This document shows positions 13,352 to 13,420 of a stretch of 13,420 bases of DNA, one piece after another (position 1 is the first letter of the stretch; every line of letters starts with the position of its first letter). Source of the stretch: Acidobacteriota bacterium (GTDB lineage Bacteria; Acidobacteriota; Terriglobia; Bryobacterales; Bryobacteraceae); assembly GCA_023436715.1 (NCBI GenBank), contig JAEZIJ010000176.1:1-13420 (forward strand), given 5' to 3'. The notes beneath the pieces were generated by a model. It did not search any database, had not been told where the DNA came from, and was given only the letters and a program-made list of their open reading frames with translations. The position numbers and the translations under genes were made by a program.

Positions 13352-13409
13352 TTGCGTTCTGAGCCATCTTGTGGTATCTAGTTACTTGACTAGATGTAAC
13401 ACAAAGGAG
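13352..13409 (+). promoter_or_regulatory. Promoter and ribosome site of the gene starting at 13418
   Basis: TTGCGT (13352-13357), a 17-nt spacer and TATCTA (13375-13380) form a moderate -35/-10 pair. A strong AAAGGAG (13403-13409) lies 8 nt before an ATG at 13418-13420, which is the last codon in the window. A gene clearly begins here, but no protein sequence is available. Confidence 0.6.
13376..13395. promoter_or_regulatory. Palindromic operator overlapping the -10 region
   Basis: ATCTAGT (13376-13382), a 6-nt spacer and ACTAGAT (13389-13395) form a perfect inverted repeat over the -10 box and transcription start. A third half-site, ACTAGAT, sits at 13321-13327. This is the expected layout for repression by a dimeric winged-helix regulator. 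In acidobacteria a PadR-type autoregulated repressor gene would be a natural candidate for the downstream gene, but that is a guess. Confidence 0.5.
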
Positions 13410-13420
13410 CCTCTCTCATG

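Overview
The window looks like chromosomal DNA from a GC-rich, diderm, free-living bacterium. Acidobacteriota near the Bryobacteraceae/Solibacter group is my best guess. This is inference from the gene set (PGPGW membrane protein, DUF481 beta-barrel, secreted M28 peptidase, rubrerythrin/Fe-S/DUF3501 cluster) and from the interspersed palindromic repeats between genes; there is no rRNA or marker gene here to confirm it. No tRNA, rRNA, CRISPR array, transposase or integrase is visible.

Layout. (a) 1-894: a short repeat-rich leader, then an unrecognised 248-residue cytoplasmic protein on the + strand. (b) 895-2398: a SUMF1/FGE-like membrane-anchored or exported protein (1184-2110, +). Two gene-free flanks of nearly 290 bp surround it. 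They carry an almost perfect 17-bp terminal inverted repeat (914-930 / 2289-2305), each copy bordered outside by TA, plus a 33-bp direct repeat and a REP-type palindrome. (c) 2399-5173, - strand: a PilZ protein followed downstream by a 778-residue MrfA/Hrq1-type helicase. (d) 5314-5538, +: a small PGPGW membrane protein. (e) 5565-7875, - strand: a tightly packed three-gene unit reading arsenate reductase/ArsN acetyltransferase fusion, then a DUF481 outer-membrane protein, then a small secreted protein. (f) 7936-9093, +: a cystathionine gamma-synthase/lyase, divergent from the arsenate reductase fusion. (g) 9201-11562, - strand: rubrerythrin, then a GlpC/HdrD-like Fe-S protein, then DUF3501. 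It has a good promoter and a strong Shine-Dalgarno site, and its last two genes overlap by 4 bp. (h) 11677-13251, +: a secreted M28 metallopeptidase, divergent from rubrerythrin. (i) 13252-13420: a perfect 26-nt REP palindrome, then the promoter, a palindromic operator and the ribosome binding site of a gene whose ATG is the last codon of the window.

How the genes fit together. Rubrerythrin, the Fe-S protein and DUF3501 look like one electron-transfer/oxidative-stress module: the Fe-S protein could reduce the diiron rubrerythrin, which lacks its own rubredoxin domain. The ArsC-ArsN fusion combines arsenate reduction with an acetyltransferase of the arsenic-resistance type, yet no ArsR or arsenite efflux gene lies nearby. 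The other genes are housekeeping or scavenging functions.

I do not see a clear defence or mobile system of a new type. The two most unusual structures are the inverted-repeat-bounded SUMF1 segment and the rubrerythrin/Fe-S/DUF3501 operon, a recurrent cluster for which I know no established function.
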